A stretch of DNA of 64,000 nucleotides. Origin: Euleptes europaea. Taxonomy: Eukaryota > Chordata > Lepidosauria > Squamata > Sphaerodactylidae. Shown one piece after another: positions 48,717 to 59,618 of the stretch. The stretch spans positions 39,548,510 through 39,612,509 of the forward strand of contig NC_079320.1 in the NCBI RefSeq assembly GCF_029931775.1, given 5' to 3'. The position numbers were made by a program, and so were the translations under genes. A model generated the notes under the pieces. That model made no database searches and had not been told where the DNA came from. It saw nothing but the letters and a program-made list of their open reading frames with translations. Position 1 is the stretch's first letter. Each line of letters starts with the position of its first letter.

Positions 48717-48905
48717 TCAGAGAGTAGCCATGTTCTTCTGCAGTAGAACAGCTAGATTCAAGTCCAGTAGCACCTTAGAGACCAATAAGATTTCTGAGGT
48801 ATGAGCTTTCGAGAGTCTTTTCTAATGAAGGGAAATTTGACTCAAAAGCTCATACCCAACAATCTTTGGTCTCTAAGGTGCTACTGGACTCTGGTGCCTT
48901 TAAAT
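48717..48905. repeat. Fold-back element, diverged
   Basis: AGTCCAGTAGCACCTTAGAG and GTATGAGCTTTCGAGAGTC on the left recur inverted as CTCTAAGGTGCTACTGGACT and CTCAAAAGCTCATAC. The outer flank AGAGTAGCCATGTTCTTCTGC is the same type as at 36300. The middle reads CTAATGAAGGGAAA, a decayed form of CTGATGAAG. Confidence 0.8.
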
Positions 48906-51180
48906 TGACCTCTGCATAATGGTCACAATGTATACAACAGTCTCATTAGTTTCAGGAAGTTGCAAAGATTTTTCTTTAATGTGTTCCTGTTCAAGTTCAT
49001 TACACTTCTCTTAATTAATCATAATCCAACAAAAATTTAGGCATGCTTCGCTGTGTGTCCAACTGCTACTGTGCTGTCTAACTTTGCTGTATCCAGAAAA
49101 CACTATGTACTACTGTGCTATGCAGACGTGAGGCATTTGGTTTAATTCACAAACTCATTTGATTGGTTGGATCACTTGGTTAGCAGAATGTTTAATTTGT
49201 TCAAGTTACATCATTCGCTATACATTTGATTGGTTAACGAGATTCAGGCCAATGTGGGCCATTGAGCATATAGGTAAGATCTTTCTAGTTTTGTCCTGTG
49301 TCAGGATTACACATTTAACTTTGGGTCGCTTCTTGATTTTGTGTGGGTCACACTGACAGGAAACCTTGTCTTGGATTTTGAAACCCTATTGGACTCAGCC
49401 TTATTGGTAACATCTGGATCTTGAACCAATGCTTGTATGTCTAGTAGCTTTACTATTTTTATCCTCCCTGTTCACTGTTTTTTTTTATATTCTTACACAA
49501 TTTTAATAAATCACTTCTGTTAATGTTCGTAGTGTTTTTTTGAATTCAGAAGGCTTCAATCTGAATCCAGTTCTTTGGATTTCATTGGCTACTAGATTGT
49601 TTTCTGAAACTCACTTTGTAAGCATCTTATCTTGCAAGAGTGATTTAAATGATTTTAGCCCCAGGAGGGTTAGAGGCTTTGTCCCTTGGTCTCTGGGTGG
49701 CTGGGTAGGACTTGACTTGCCCCTCCCTACGGATCTTGAGTTTAAGGTCTCTCTCAACCTCTACAAACAATGATTTTGTAACTTAACCAAGAGAAAACAA
49801 ACCTCACTGTGCTGGTGAGTGAAGATGCTCCAGAAGCACATAATGTTGAGAGCAGCTGAGAAAGTGAGTAAAGGGAGAGGGAAAATTAGCCTGCCCAAGC
49901 TCCTCAGAGCTTACAGAGATGTTCCTCCTTCCTGCAATTCTTCATGGCCTCCAGCTTATATTTCTATACAAGTTCAAAATGTGGGCTGTCACTTAATTTG
50001 TGGTCTTCAATCCTTGATGGTGGGTCGCAAGCTCTTATGGAGCCCTCCATTTTTTTAAGCATCTGCTAGTGTGCATGCATAGGGAGCAAGGTTGTCACAC
50101 GTCTGGCCCTTCTTTGTGTGCACACACATAGAGAAGGGGCAGGAGAGATTCAGAAATTTTTTTACTCCCCCCCCCCCCAAAAATGGTATCCCTTTCTTTA
50201 GCTTTACCTCAACTTCCAATGTTGCTTGCATGTTTCAGGCATGAATCCACCCCCTCCTCAGCAATAAGGTCATAACTCTGGCTCCTCTTTGTCATATGAC
50301 AGTTACACCACATTTGGGTGTGGTGGGGTGGGTAAAGGTGGGCCCCAGGTTGGGAAAGTTTGAAATCCACTGACTTAAGCAAAGCTTCATAAACACTTGC
50401 AAAATTGTGTGCCTTACATACTTTTCTTGATTTTTAAAATCAGGAATGGTCAGGCTTTATGAAAATTATGGAAGGATTTCTGCAGTCACATGGGGGCCAT
50501 TATTACCTTCCTTAAGCAACAAAACCTGTAATTATCTAAAACTCGGTTGTATGCATGTAAGCTTTTTGAAATAAATCTAAGGAGGAATGGCAATTAAATT
50601 ATGGTCAAGACAGGGCACACATGGGCTTATTTCCATTTTCAAAAACTACCTGAAATATGTCACAGGAATGCTGGTTAAGGAGGGAAGTAATTTTATATAA
50701 CAACCAGGCAGGTAAATTCATTGGGAAATTGATAACCTAGGCTGGTGTGAACTGCCCTAGTTGCTGTTTATAGCATCTACAGTGTTCTCCATGACGGTAC
50801 TTTTGGAGTAGATAAAGGTAGTTGGTATGTACTTTATACAGACACATTCCTCATCCAACAAAGAAATCTGGCTGTGGAAGTCTATTTCTGTATACAGAGC
50901 CCTGTTGGGGGCTTAAGTGCTGCCTTAGTATAAATAGGATATACATCTTGGCTTCCATAAATGTTGGGGACTGAAGTTCACGTTTTGTCAGAGATAGGAT
51001 GAGTTACATTGGATGTGTAAGAAGTAGGTCACCAGTCATGGAGCCTGCAGGCTTTTCTGCTCATGAGAGTCCATGGTATTTTAAATGGTCTCCTTTTAAG
51101 GACAACAGACTTCTGAAGATTTTGACATTTTATAGCAAGAGCATCTTACATTTATCCTGATAAAACCCACGATCCATTAT
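48906..51180. other. Spacer between convergent genes, no feature seen
   Basis: About 2.3 kb of AT-rich sequence. It includes the unassigned 3' UTR of the - strand tetraspan gene. No confident polyadenylation signal for that gene was found on the - strand. Confidence 0.4.
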
Positions 51181-51186
51181 AAAATT

Positions 51187-51290
51187 CTAAGAAAATCTGA
51201 TGTATGGGGGTGGTTTGGTTATTTCATCATCTCCTTCTAAATTTAGATCTGGAAACTGCACTGGAGAGTTAAAAATTCTATCCGCTTGAC
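51187..51290 (-). CDS. Tetraspan gene coding exon 6 and stop
   Basis: Residues 189-222 and TAG: GQADRIFNSPVQFPDLNLEG then DDEITKPPPYIRFS. Acceptor TTCTTTATAG. Carries the PPPY motif at 215-218. Confidence 0.85.
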
Positions 51291-54200
51291 CTATAAAGAA
51301 AAATATATAGTTTATTATGAGCACAATAGTTATTTCCTCCAAACCACAAATATTTTCCTCAGGATTTGATCATATATTTTATGAGTGACTAATAAAGCAG
51401 TTAAACTTAATTTCAAAGTAAAAAAAAAACAGGCTACGTACCGTGTGACATGCAAACTAGTTCTGCAGTTTGTAGCTGGTCTTCATTAGATTGTAGTCTT
51501 TGCTAAAAACAAGAGCATTAGACTTGGATAAGAACTATATTGATGTCAGACTACAGCTATGAACCTAGGTTTCATAGGATATTGTTGAACAAATGCCATT
51601 ACGACCAGATGCTCTCTCTGCTGCCACACAGTTCAAGCCATGGCTGAGAGAGCATCTGCTCTCCAGACCACAGAGATCAGTTCCCCTGGAGAAAATGGTA
51701 CCTTTGGAGGGCAGACTCTATGGCATTACATACCCACTGAGGTCCTTCCCCTCCTCTAACTCTGTCCTCCCCAAGCACCATCCCCAAATCTCCAAGAATT
51801 TCCCAGGCTGGATTTGGCAACCCTAGTAAAAGCCCGAAAAATGAAAAAAGTGAAGCCACAATACTTTATGAACGTATGTAGCTCAAGAGATACATACTGT
51901 GAGGAAAATGGCCATTTTGTTTATGCCCCAACCTTAGTTGGAAAGCTCGTGGTGGGTTACTGGAAGTCTCAGTGGTCTCCCATACCAGCACTGATGAGAC
52001 CTACAGTCATTTAGTTTTAACAGTGTTACTGCTTTCGTTGCTGGTAAGTCATTCTTCTCAGGGCGAAAACGCATGGTCGCTTTAGCCTCCTTTATTCCCT
52101 GTTTCAGCCAGGATTCAGCCAGGATCAAACGCATGCATTTCGCGGCATGTGCATTCGATCCTGGCTGAATCCTGGCTGAAACAGGGAATAAAAGAGGCTA
52201 AAGCGACCGTGCGTTTTCACCCTCAGTGTAATGCGCTGCTAACATATTTTTGATGTTTACATACTACATAGGAAGAAGCCATTTATGGCAAGTCTGTTTA
52301 AAACTGGCTAAAGAAATAAAACAGCATTGATAATCAACAAATTTATCCAAAACAGGTGTTTTTTTAGAATCCCAAGTGGATTTTCAAACAAACCCAAGAT
52401 AATTCAACACATCCGGTTTAATAACATTACTACTTACAAGCCCAGTTACACTGTCAAAGCAGGAACAAAATGGAAGGCTTCGGCAACTGACGTAAATAAT
52501 AATGAGCACAGTTACAGCGCTAAATATAGATGCAATCAGCATTGTTACATTGGCTCCTTCCACAAGCCGATCAAGCACAAACACCTGCAAAACAAAAACA
52601 CAGGAAGTGCATGAACACGATTTTATCTATGACATTTAGTTCAACTGTAGACTATTTTTGAAATGGTCTTAATTACAGTTTTCTGAATGTTTGCAGCACT
52701 TCCACAGTGGCAGGAACTGAAGTGGGAGAGTTTGTCAGAAAATCTGGGTACTCACCACAGCTGGATGATGGGAGGGCGCCTCGCTGAACTCGTATTTTTC
52801 ACCATACTCTAATGTTAGAGAGGCGTAGACGATCACAATTAGAGTGGTGAAGTAGGAAAAGACCGAGGCAATTATCATCGCATTCACCTGTATGAAAGAC
52901 AAGGAGTAGAAAAGTGAAGAAGTCAAAAAATAAGTTTGGGCTGAAAATGAAGTCGTGGGGAGGGGGCAGACCCAGAGGTACTGTGAATACCACCACGGTA
53001 GTCTGCAGTGATTTATTTTCCAAGAGAAAGACAAATGGACACAAAGGGAAGCATTCCCCCACCCCCAACAGTGCAACATCTAGATTGTGGGCATGAAATC
53101 AGGCCCAAACTAAGGACAAGCTGAACTTCCAGTAGGATTGGCGTGTTGGAACCTGGAACCTTCTTCTTGCCAAGCAGATGCTTTCCTGCGGAGCTGCTGT
53201 CGCTCCCTGAATTATTTGATTGCCATAAAATATTCCATGTCACTTTGTATGTGACAGCTTACACTTGTTAGATTACCAGGGTGTCATTTTATTTGTGAGG
53301 GGGTCTGAGGCTCCGAGTCACATAGCGGTCAGGAGCAGACCTAGCAGCACAGCAGTGTTTCCTGCTAACCACTTGCAATGACCTGCATCTTCAAAAGGAA
53401 GGACTGGCGACGGCCTACCTAAAAGCTGCCAATTCTTTCACAGATGATATACTTTAGTTTGTTTCTTCCTTAGGGTTTGTTTCTTACTTTTCCTTTTTTT
53501 TTAATGAAACTAGGCTGATCCGGTGCTCCAAAATAAAAGCAAAAGAGAAGAAGTGTTCAGTCAACCACCCACATGTATTGTCCCTTACCAAAGGTTATAA
53601 TAATAATCATTACAATTTTCTAAAGTTGTATCACAACAAACTAATTTGTTTTTGTAATTAGTACAAGTATCGTATGTACTTGGTTTTTGTTCTAATTAAA
53701 ACAAATGTATTAATTAATTAATTAAAATGAATACATTCAAAGTAAATTTGACTGGTCAGTTGACCAAATTCTTTTTTTAAATCATACGGCCAGCCTCTAT
53801 TAAAGTCAGTGGGGCTTGGTATGATGGATTGCACCCATGTTTTTAGGGAATCCAACAATAATCTCTGTTGAGCTAAACGCCCCCCCCCCCCAAAAAAATA
53901 CCTATTTGGAAGCAAGTTCCATATAAGTGGTAGGTGCTTACAAGTAATGAGAACATATACTGTACTTACCCTCCCTCCCAGAAAAAAAGAGGAATATAAA
54001 CAAATATTGTTTATTTGCTTGATTTAAATATCAATTGAATAAATATTGTAACACAGCTTACATGGTTTGGAGGTATAACTGTCATTGTATAATCTATTCT
54101 TAAATTTCAGGATAATGTAAGAGGAAAAATCTAAACATGTAAAGTTATATGAATAATGTGTTTGTATATAAAAATGATGGTGGATTTCTCTCCCTCGCTC

Positions 54201-57200
54201 TCAAACCAAGACCAAATAACTAACAACAATAAATAAAGTCATAATAAGTAAATAATAGAAACCTACCAGAACTGGATTCTTTTTCTGAGAAGAAAACAAA
54301 GCCATTACTCCAGGAACACCCATAAACTGCAGAATAGAAGGCAGCAAAGGAGAAGAATGTGAAGTTAAACACAATTATGCGTCTATACTATCTATGCATA
54401 AATTTTAGCATGCAAAAAGAGGTCAAAAGCTGTGCCACAAGGATCAAAACTAATTGTAGCCATTGTCAAGGTGTTACTTGGTGCCACAATAGGGTTGCCA
54501 ACCTCCAGGTGGTGGCTGAAGATCTCCCGCTATTACAACTGATCTCCAGGTGACAGAGATCAGTTAACCAGGAGGAAATGGCTGCTTTGGAAAGTGGACT
54601 CTGTGGCATTTATACCCCATTGAAGTCCCTCCTCCACCCCCAAAATCTCCAGGTATTTCCCAGCCTGAATCTGGCAACTGTATGCCACAAAAAGATTCTG
54701 GGGCTCAAGCTGTGCAGTCTCCATTCATTTAAGCAGGATGTGCAGCGAAGAGCATTTTGACACTAAAGAGAGAACAGAGTTCTTTTCACTGGTCCATTCG
54801 AGAGCTGAGATTCTTAATCAATGCCACATTTTGCTTTCTCTTCGTATTAGTGCAAATCTGATTAACATATTAAAATCATCAGGGATGTTCAGGTTGATTG
54901 CCCACTGTATGATGTTAAACATATAGATGAGGCCTTGTGTGCCTACACTTTTTGAAGTATAAATTATGCCTTCCAATTCACTGATGACAACAGCAAAACA
55001 CAATGGAAATTGACAGAAGGAGTAAAGTAAATTTGGAGCAAATCATTGTACTGGAGTAAGTGGCTGTCAACACTTATTCTCTGTGCTATTTTTGTTTTGC
55101 TGTACCCTAGGCAGGAGTAAGTACCCCCCCACACCCCGTTAGGATTGGGGTGTTAATCTTATGCCCCACCCAACAAGAGTAACTAGGGCCTCCAAAAGCC
55201 TCTCCCACCCTGCCAAATAGCTCCCATCATATCTTCCCTTGCCCTAGCTGCTCCGCGCTATTTCTGTTCTGCTCATGAATATCCTCAGTCTAGGGAAGCC
55301 AGTCTCCAGGTGGGACTTAGGGATCCCCCAAAATTAAAGCTCATCTCCAGACTACAGAGATCAATTCCCCTGGAGAACATGGATCCTTTAGAGCAGGGCC
55401 GGATTTAGGTTTGATGATGCCCTAAGGTATTGAAGGTAATGGGGCCCTTTATATGTCCAGCTGTCCTTTGTCAACAACAAATTGTCACTGTTTTTTGTGT
55501 TTAATATATGCTATATGGTAATTTATGGACCTAATAGATATCTAAAGCCATTTGCTGTGTGTAGGTTTTATTTTATTTGGTTTTTATCTTATATTTTGGA
55601 AATGTACATCGTTGTTTTTTTCCTTTAAAATTTTTGGAGGCCCCCAAGAGAGTGGGGCCTTAAGCTATAGCTTGTTTAGCTTATACGTAAATCCGGCACT
55701 TCTTTGGAGGGTGGACTCTATGGCGTTGCACCCCACTGAGGTCCCTCCAGGCTCCATTTCCAAATCTCCACGGGTTTCTCAACCTGGATCTGGCAACCCT
55801 ACCCCCCTGATCCCCTGCCAGTGACCAGGGGGGACCTGGCAACCCTACCTCAGTCATGAAAGCTAAATGGAATCTCCATTTTCTAAAGCAGCATAGCATC
55901 CAGTTATCAATGCTGGAGACAACCAATGGGGAGAAAGCTGTGGCTGTGATGCCTCCTCACGCCTGCCCAGATCTCTCTTTCAGGCAGATCAGTCTTCTGC
56001 TCCCCTGCCTCCAGCTTAAAGAAACAGGACTTGACAAAGAAGCCATGCCATTGCAAATGGGCAGGAGGATTCCAGAATGAATTACATTAGTCCAAACTGG
56101 AGCCAGTTAATGTAGCAGCCAGCCCACATAAGGCCACCTCCACTCTTTCACCCATTACATTCCAGTAGAGTAGCCAGCCCTGAACTGGATGGCCCAGGCT
56201 AGCCCGATCTCGTCAGATCTCAGAAGCTAAGCAGGGTCAGCCTTGGTTAGTATTTGGATGGGAGACCGCCAAGGAAGTCCAGGGTTGCTATACAGAGGAA
56301 GGCACTGGCAAACCACCTCGGTTAGTGTCTTGCCATGAAAACCCCAAAAGGGATCACCGTACGTCGGCTGCAATTTGAAGGCACTTTACACACACACAGA
56401 GTAGCCATGTAAGTCTGCTGCAGCAAATGCAAAATGAGTTTTGTTGCACACGAAAGACTACCAGATTAACTGTAGCAAGAAGTGCCCACTTTATTAAATG
56501 TATAAAGGCAAACATTAGCCTGCAGATATTTAGAGGGGTGAGGGAAGAGGGGGAAAGATACTTGAAGACAAAAGCAGAGTTACACTGTTCTAAGTCCACT
56601 GAAGTCAAACGGCTTAGAAGGGTGTAATTCTGTTTAGGATTGCACTGTAAATTGCTTCAATTAACTAAATAAGCTGTCAACATTCAGCAATGTCAGCATT
56701 CAGATTTAGTATGCATGCAGAGGCCCACAATTTGTTATCCACTAAAAATATGGCCAAAAAACCTAGAGGGCTTTTTATTTGAACTGAATATTTTAAACAT
56801 AACAATCATTTACAACTGTAGTGGCTAATCACTGTGCTCATTTAGTATACTTTTGCACAGAAATGTCACAGATTATACTTACATTTTATAGCTATTTACC
56901 CCACAGTTCACCCTCCCCCATGTGTATGTCTGTCAGTCATGTGTTTATCTCGCCCTTCATTAAGGCTCAAGGTGGCACATCTGGTTGCCCCACAATCATC
57001 CTGTGAAGTAGATTAAACTAAAATCAAGTGACTGGCCCACTGTTGCTCAATAAGCTTCATGGCTGAGTATTAATTTGAACCCAAGTCTCCCCAAGGTCCA
57101 ACACCTACATCACTACAACACACTGACTCTCAGAATATATACGTACATTTATACTCATCGTATATGTGCTCATGCATCTTAGGAAGTGGGTTCATGATAC

Positions 57201-58010
57201 AATTGATCTGGTGATCTTTAAGATGTCACACAAGTAGGGTTGCCAACCTCCAGGTACTAGTTGGAGATCTCCTGCTATTACAACTGATCTCCTGCCGATA
57301 GAGATCAGTTCACCTGGAGAAAATGGCAGTTTTGGCAATTGGACTCTGTGGCATTGAAGTCCCTCCCCTCCCCAAACCCCATCCTCCTCAGGCTCCGCCC
57401 CAAAAACCTCCCGCCGGTTGTGAAGAAGGACCTGGCAACCCTACACACAAGACTCTTTCTTGTTTCCACCAAACAAGTTCAAAACATCCCAGCTTCCACT
57501 GTAGGTTCATGAAGATAATAAATCCTGCAAACCTTTAACTGTGATCCTGTCAGGAACTAGAATCTTTAGAAACAAAAGAAAACAGCAAAGATTTTGCTGG
57601 GGGGGAGGGTAGGGATGGCAATTGAAATTTTCTCATTTAAGAGAATGGTTTGGCATGCTGTGCACTCTCAACAAGCTACTCAACATTACGCCTTTTCACA
57701 ATTTCACATTTGCATTTTTGTAGATTAAGGTGTACTGGACAAAAAGAAAAAAGGTTCTTCAAACAGAAATACCGGTACATACTACACAAAATATCTTAAT
57801 CTAATAAACACAAAGAAGGGAGGCTTTATATATATTAATCATTACCACTCCAGCCCAGATGGGTATCCTAGTTTTACTCAATGTTGATTCTCTTCTGAAA
57901 GTACTGTCTATTAATCCACTGATAATACAAAGTGTAGCAAACGCTGTCTGTAAGAGCCCCAACACAACCATGCTTTTCTGGTTGAAGATGAAATATCTGT
58001 AGCGATCCAT
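51187..58010 (-). CDS. Unnamed four-helix (sarcospan/ENTREP-like) membrane protein, 6 exons
   Basis: Six - strand exons join in phase: 58010-57846, 54326-54267, 52887-52756, 52584-52438, 51502-51442, 51290-51187. They total 669 bases, 222 residues plus TAG, with AG/GT at every intron. Hydrophobic helices lie at about 13-33, 48-67, 77-98 and 130-151, with short N-terminus MDRYRYFIFN, so a tetraspan. The loop between helices 3 and 4 is 99-129. The cytoplasmic tail ends EITKPPPYIRFS, with a PPxY motif at 215-218 that could bind WW domains of NEDD4-type ligases, as ENTREP proteins do. TM1-TM2 wording (LGLLQ ... IPIWAGV) recalls sarcospan (TPFWAGI) and CD20-like families. I do not recognise the gene. 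It lies where SETD7 follows RAB33B in human. Looks intact; function unknown. Confidence 0.88.
51442..51502 (-). CDS. Tetraspan gene coding exon 5
   Basis: 61 bases, residues 169-188 (QRLQSNEDQLQTAELVCMSH) plus one base. Acceptor GTTTTTAG, donor G|GTACGT. Confidence 0.82.
51655..51828. repeat. hAT-type MITE, left end missing
   Basis: CATCTGCTCTCCAGACCACA, GAGATCAGTTCCCCTGGAGA, GGGCAGACTCTATGGCATTA and the end TTTGGCAACCCTA match the family seen whole at 55291 and 57235. Confidence 0.75.
52054..52226. repeat. Long-armed fold-back MITE with CAGGG ends
   Basis: CAGGGCGAAAACGCATGGTC and TTCAGCCAGGATTCAGCCAG on the left recur inverted on the right (CTGGCTGAATCCTGGCTGAA, GACCGTGCGTTTTCACCCT), arms of about 75 bases. 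hAT-like ends, but no matching 8-base duplication was found. Confidence 0.8.
52438..52584 (-). CDS. Tetraspan gene coding exon 4
   Basis: 49 codons, residues 120-168 (VFVLDRLVEGANVTMLIASI ... FDSVTGL), TM4 followed by a Cys-rich patch (CRSLPFCSC), possibly palmitoylated. Acceptor TTTGTTTTGCAG, donor CTT|GTAAGT. Confidence 0.88.
52756..52887 (-). CDS. Tetraspan gene coding exon 3
   Basis: 44 codons, residues 76-119 (VNAMIIASVFSYFTTLIVIV ... SHHPAV), TM3 and most of the large loop. Acceptor TCTTTCATACAG, donor GTG|GTGAGT. Confidence 0.88.
54267..54326 (-). CDS. Tetraspan gene coding exon 2
   Basis: Exactly 20 codons, residues 56-75 (FMGVPGVMALFSSQKKNPVL), completing TM2. Acceptor CTATTCTGCAG, donor CTG|GTAGGT. 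Too short for ORF finders; supported by phase and splice sites. Confidence 0.87.
54490..54682 (+). repeat. hAT-type MITE with 8-base target duplication
   Basis: Begins TAGGGTTGCCAACC, ends TGGCAACTGTA. Perfect duplication TGCCACAA at 54482-54489 and 54683-54690. Inner wording GGAGATCTCCCGCTATTACA-like, as in the copies at 57235 and 59400. Confidence 0.87.
55291..55847 (+). repeat. hAT-type MITE with another MITE nested inside
   Basis: Outer element starts TAGGGAAGCCAGTC and ends GGCAACCCTA. Perfect 8-base duplication CCTCAGTC at 55283-55290 and 55848-55855. Its own sequence is split by 55394-55701. Confidence 0.85.
55394..55701. repeat. Nested MITE with GCCGGATTTA ends
   Basis: Left end CAGGGCCGGATTTAG; right end GTAAATCCGGCACTT is its approximate inverse. 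Target duplication CTTTAGAG / CTTTGGAG (7 of 8) at 55386-55393 and 55702-55709. Inside: TGATGATGCCCTAAGG and GGAGGCCCCCAAG. hAT-type by ends and duplication length. Confidence 0.8.
56166..56397 (+). repeat. 5S rRNA-derived SINE, best copy
   Basis: GATCTCGTCAGATCTCAGAA, GCTAAGCAGGGTCAGCCTTG and GGATGGGAGACCGCCAAGG follow 5S rRNA closely. The tail GGCAAACCACCTCGGTTAG leads to GGCACTTTACACACACACA. Confidence 0.88.
56398..56652. repeat. Fragments: fold-back arm end and a LINE/SINE tail
   Basis: AGAGTAGCCATGTAAGTCTG (56399) is the outer end of the fold-back family at 48717. AGGGTGTAATTCTGTTTAGG ATTGCACTG (56619-56646) is a tail common in squamate repeats. Between them unassigned. Confidence 0.4.
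56936..57131 (-). repeat. tRNA-type SINE (reverse)
   Basis: On the - strand: GAGAGTCAGTGTGTTGTAGT, B-box-like GGTTCAAATTAATAC, GCCATGAAGC and the end CTTAATGAAGGGCGAGATAA. Same head type as at 43608. Confidence 0.65.
57235..57443 (+). repeat. hAT-type MITE with 8-base target duplication
   Basis: Complete copy: TAGGGTTGCCAACCTCCAGG to CCTGGCAACCCTA, flanked by CACACAAG (57227-57234 and 57444-57451). In intron 1 of the tetraspan gene. Confidence 0.9.
57846..58010 (-). CDS. Tetraspan gene coding exon 1
   Basis: Residues 1-55, TM1 and the start of TM2. An out-of-frame ATG lies 10 bases upstream; no in-frame one was seen. Donor GTG|GTAATG. Untranslated exons, if any, were not found. Confidence 0.85.
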
Positions 58011-59399
58011 TCCAGCTCATCCACACGTTAGCGGGCACATTCAAGTATGGGAAGAAACACAGGCCCCTTCAAAAGATGCAAAGGGGAAAAAAGCATCAAT
58101 ACTTCAACAAGTATCATCTGACAAATTGTTCGCATGCCACTCCATTCATTGAATTAGGCTCTGTTAGAATCCAGAAGTGTCAACATTCAGATTGGCTATG
58201 TAAATAGAAGCCTGCAAATTGTCATCTACTCAAAATATACTCAAAACAAAACTTGAAGGACTTTTAAGTAAAATAATATTTCAAACACACCATTCATACT
58301 CTGACAGACTTTGCTCATGCAATTCAAAGAAAATTGACACATTATCTCATAAGGTGATGGAATGCTCCCTCTTTAAACACTATTGAGATAAATGGATCCA
58401 CCCTCATATTGGCGAGAATTCCTGCCCCCATAACAAGAGACAAAATAGTCCCTTTTTTGCTGATGGATAGAGATCCAAATATAACACTGGCCGTGGCCAA
58501 ATATCTCTCCATCATATTTTCCTCTAAGAAATAACTGCTCAGGACCTATGGGTCATAGGAGCTAAGAAGGAAAGAACTCGAACTAGAAACACACCATTCT
58601 TTGATTTGGAATGGGACACGCGGTAGAACTTTCAGATTAAAAACATATTGAAGTCTACATAAGTGCAAAACAGGCACTGAATTTCTTCAGGGAGAAAAGC
58701 AGCATAGAAATGGAATCAATCAGTAGTATGAAAGTCTCCAGATGACGGAAAGAGAACTGAGGAGTAAGATCCAGGGAGATAGCCTTGCGCAGTTGTGCTG
58801 CTTTTTCAAACTGAAATGCTGTGTGTTTCCACCCTTCAAGAGAGAAGGACAACACCCAGCCAAAGTACGCTAAAAGCATGAGGGCGTGGATCAAACTGTG
58901 ATCTTGAACCCACTTCCAGCTTCATGCTTTTACAACTGGAATATTGGAGGCGTGTTCTTCAGCAGAGGTATTCTAGTGTGAATTTGCAGAGGTACGTGGT
59001 CTGGATTTCAGTGTGAAATCCAATTCCTTGTGAAAGGTGCAATCTATAATAAAACAACCATTAGGCTACCAGATGGAACCCTACAACGTGACTTGTAAAC
59101 CAGTCAACAGCTCAACATTTTTGAACTGTAATCTTTTTCACTCTCATCTGAGTCTCACCCTGACATGTGCTGGTCAGATGGAACACAGATGTCTACAGAG
59201 CCTTGTTTCAGAGAAGAATTTTGCATTGTAAATACAACAGAATGAAAAAGTTAACAAGCCCAGCACCCAGCTGGCAGAAATGAAAGAAACAGAAGTGCCA
59301 GGTAAACAATGAGCCCAAACAGTCCTAGGTTATTATTCAGTCCCACGTATTGAGGCCAAGGCATTTGCATCTTCAGTTAAATCAGTAAGCCTTAATACT
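58011..59399. other. Upstream of the tetraspan gene, no feature proven
   Basis: AT-rich, no CpG island. The - strand open frame 58894-58655 (79 codons, hydrophobic) has no splice context or similarity and is not called. Confidence 0.4.
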
Positions 59400-59618
59400 T
59401 AGGGTTGTCAACCTCCAGGTGGTGGCTGGAGATCTCCCGCTATTACAACTGATCTCCAGGCGACAGAGATCAGTTCACCTGGAGAAAATGGCTGCTTTGG
59501 AAGGAGGATTCTATGGCATTATACCCCATTGAAGTCTCTCCGCTCCCCAAACCCCACCCTTCTCAGGCTCCACCCACAAAATCTCCAGGTATTTCCTAAC
59601 CCGGAGCTGGCAATCCTA
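59400..59618 (+). repeat. hAT-type MITE with 8-base target duplication
   Basis: TAGGGTTGTCAACCTCCAGG to GCTGGCAATCCTA, flanked by TTAATACT (59392-59399 and 59619-59626). Confidence 0.88.

Noticed and set aside
58655-58894. Hydrophobic 79-codon - strand frame upstream of the tetraspan gene
   Set aside because: No acceptor/donor in frame and no continuity with the tetraspan protein.
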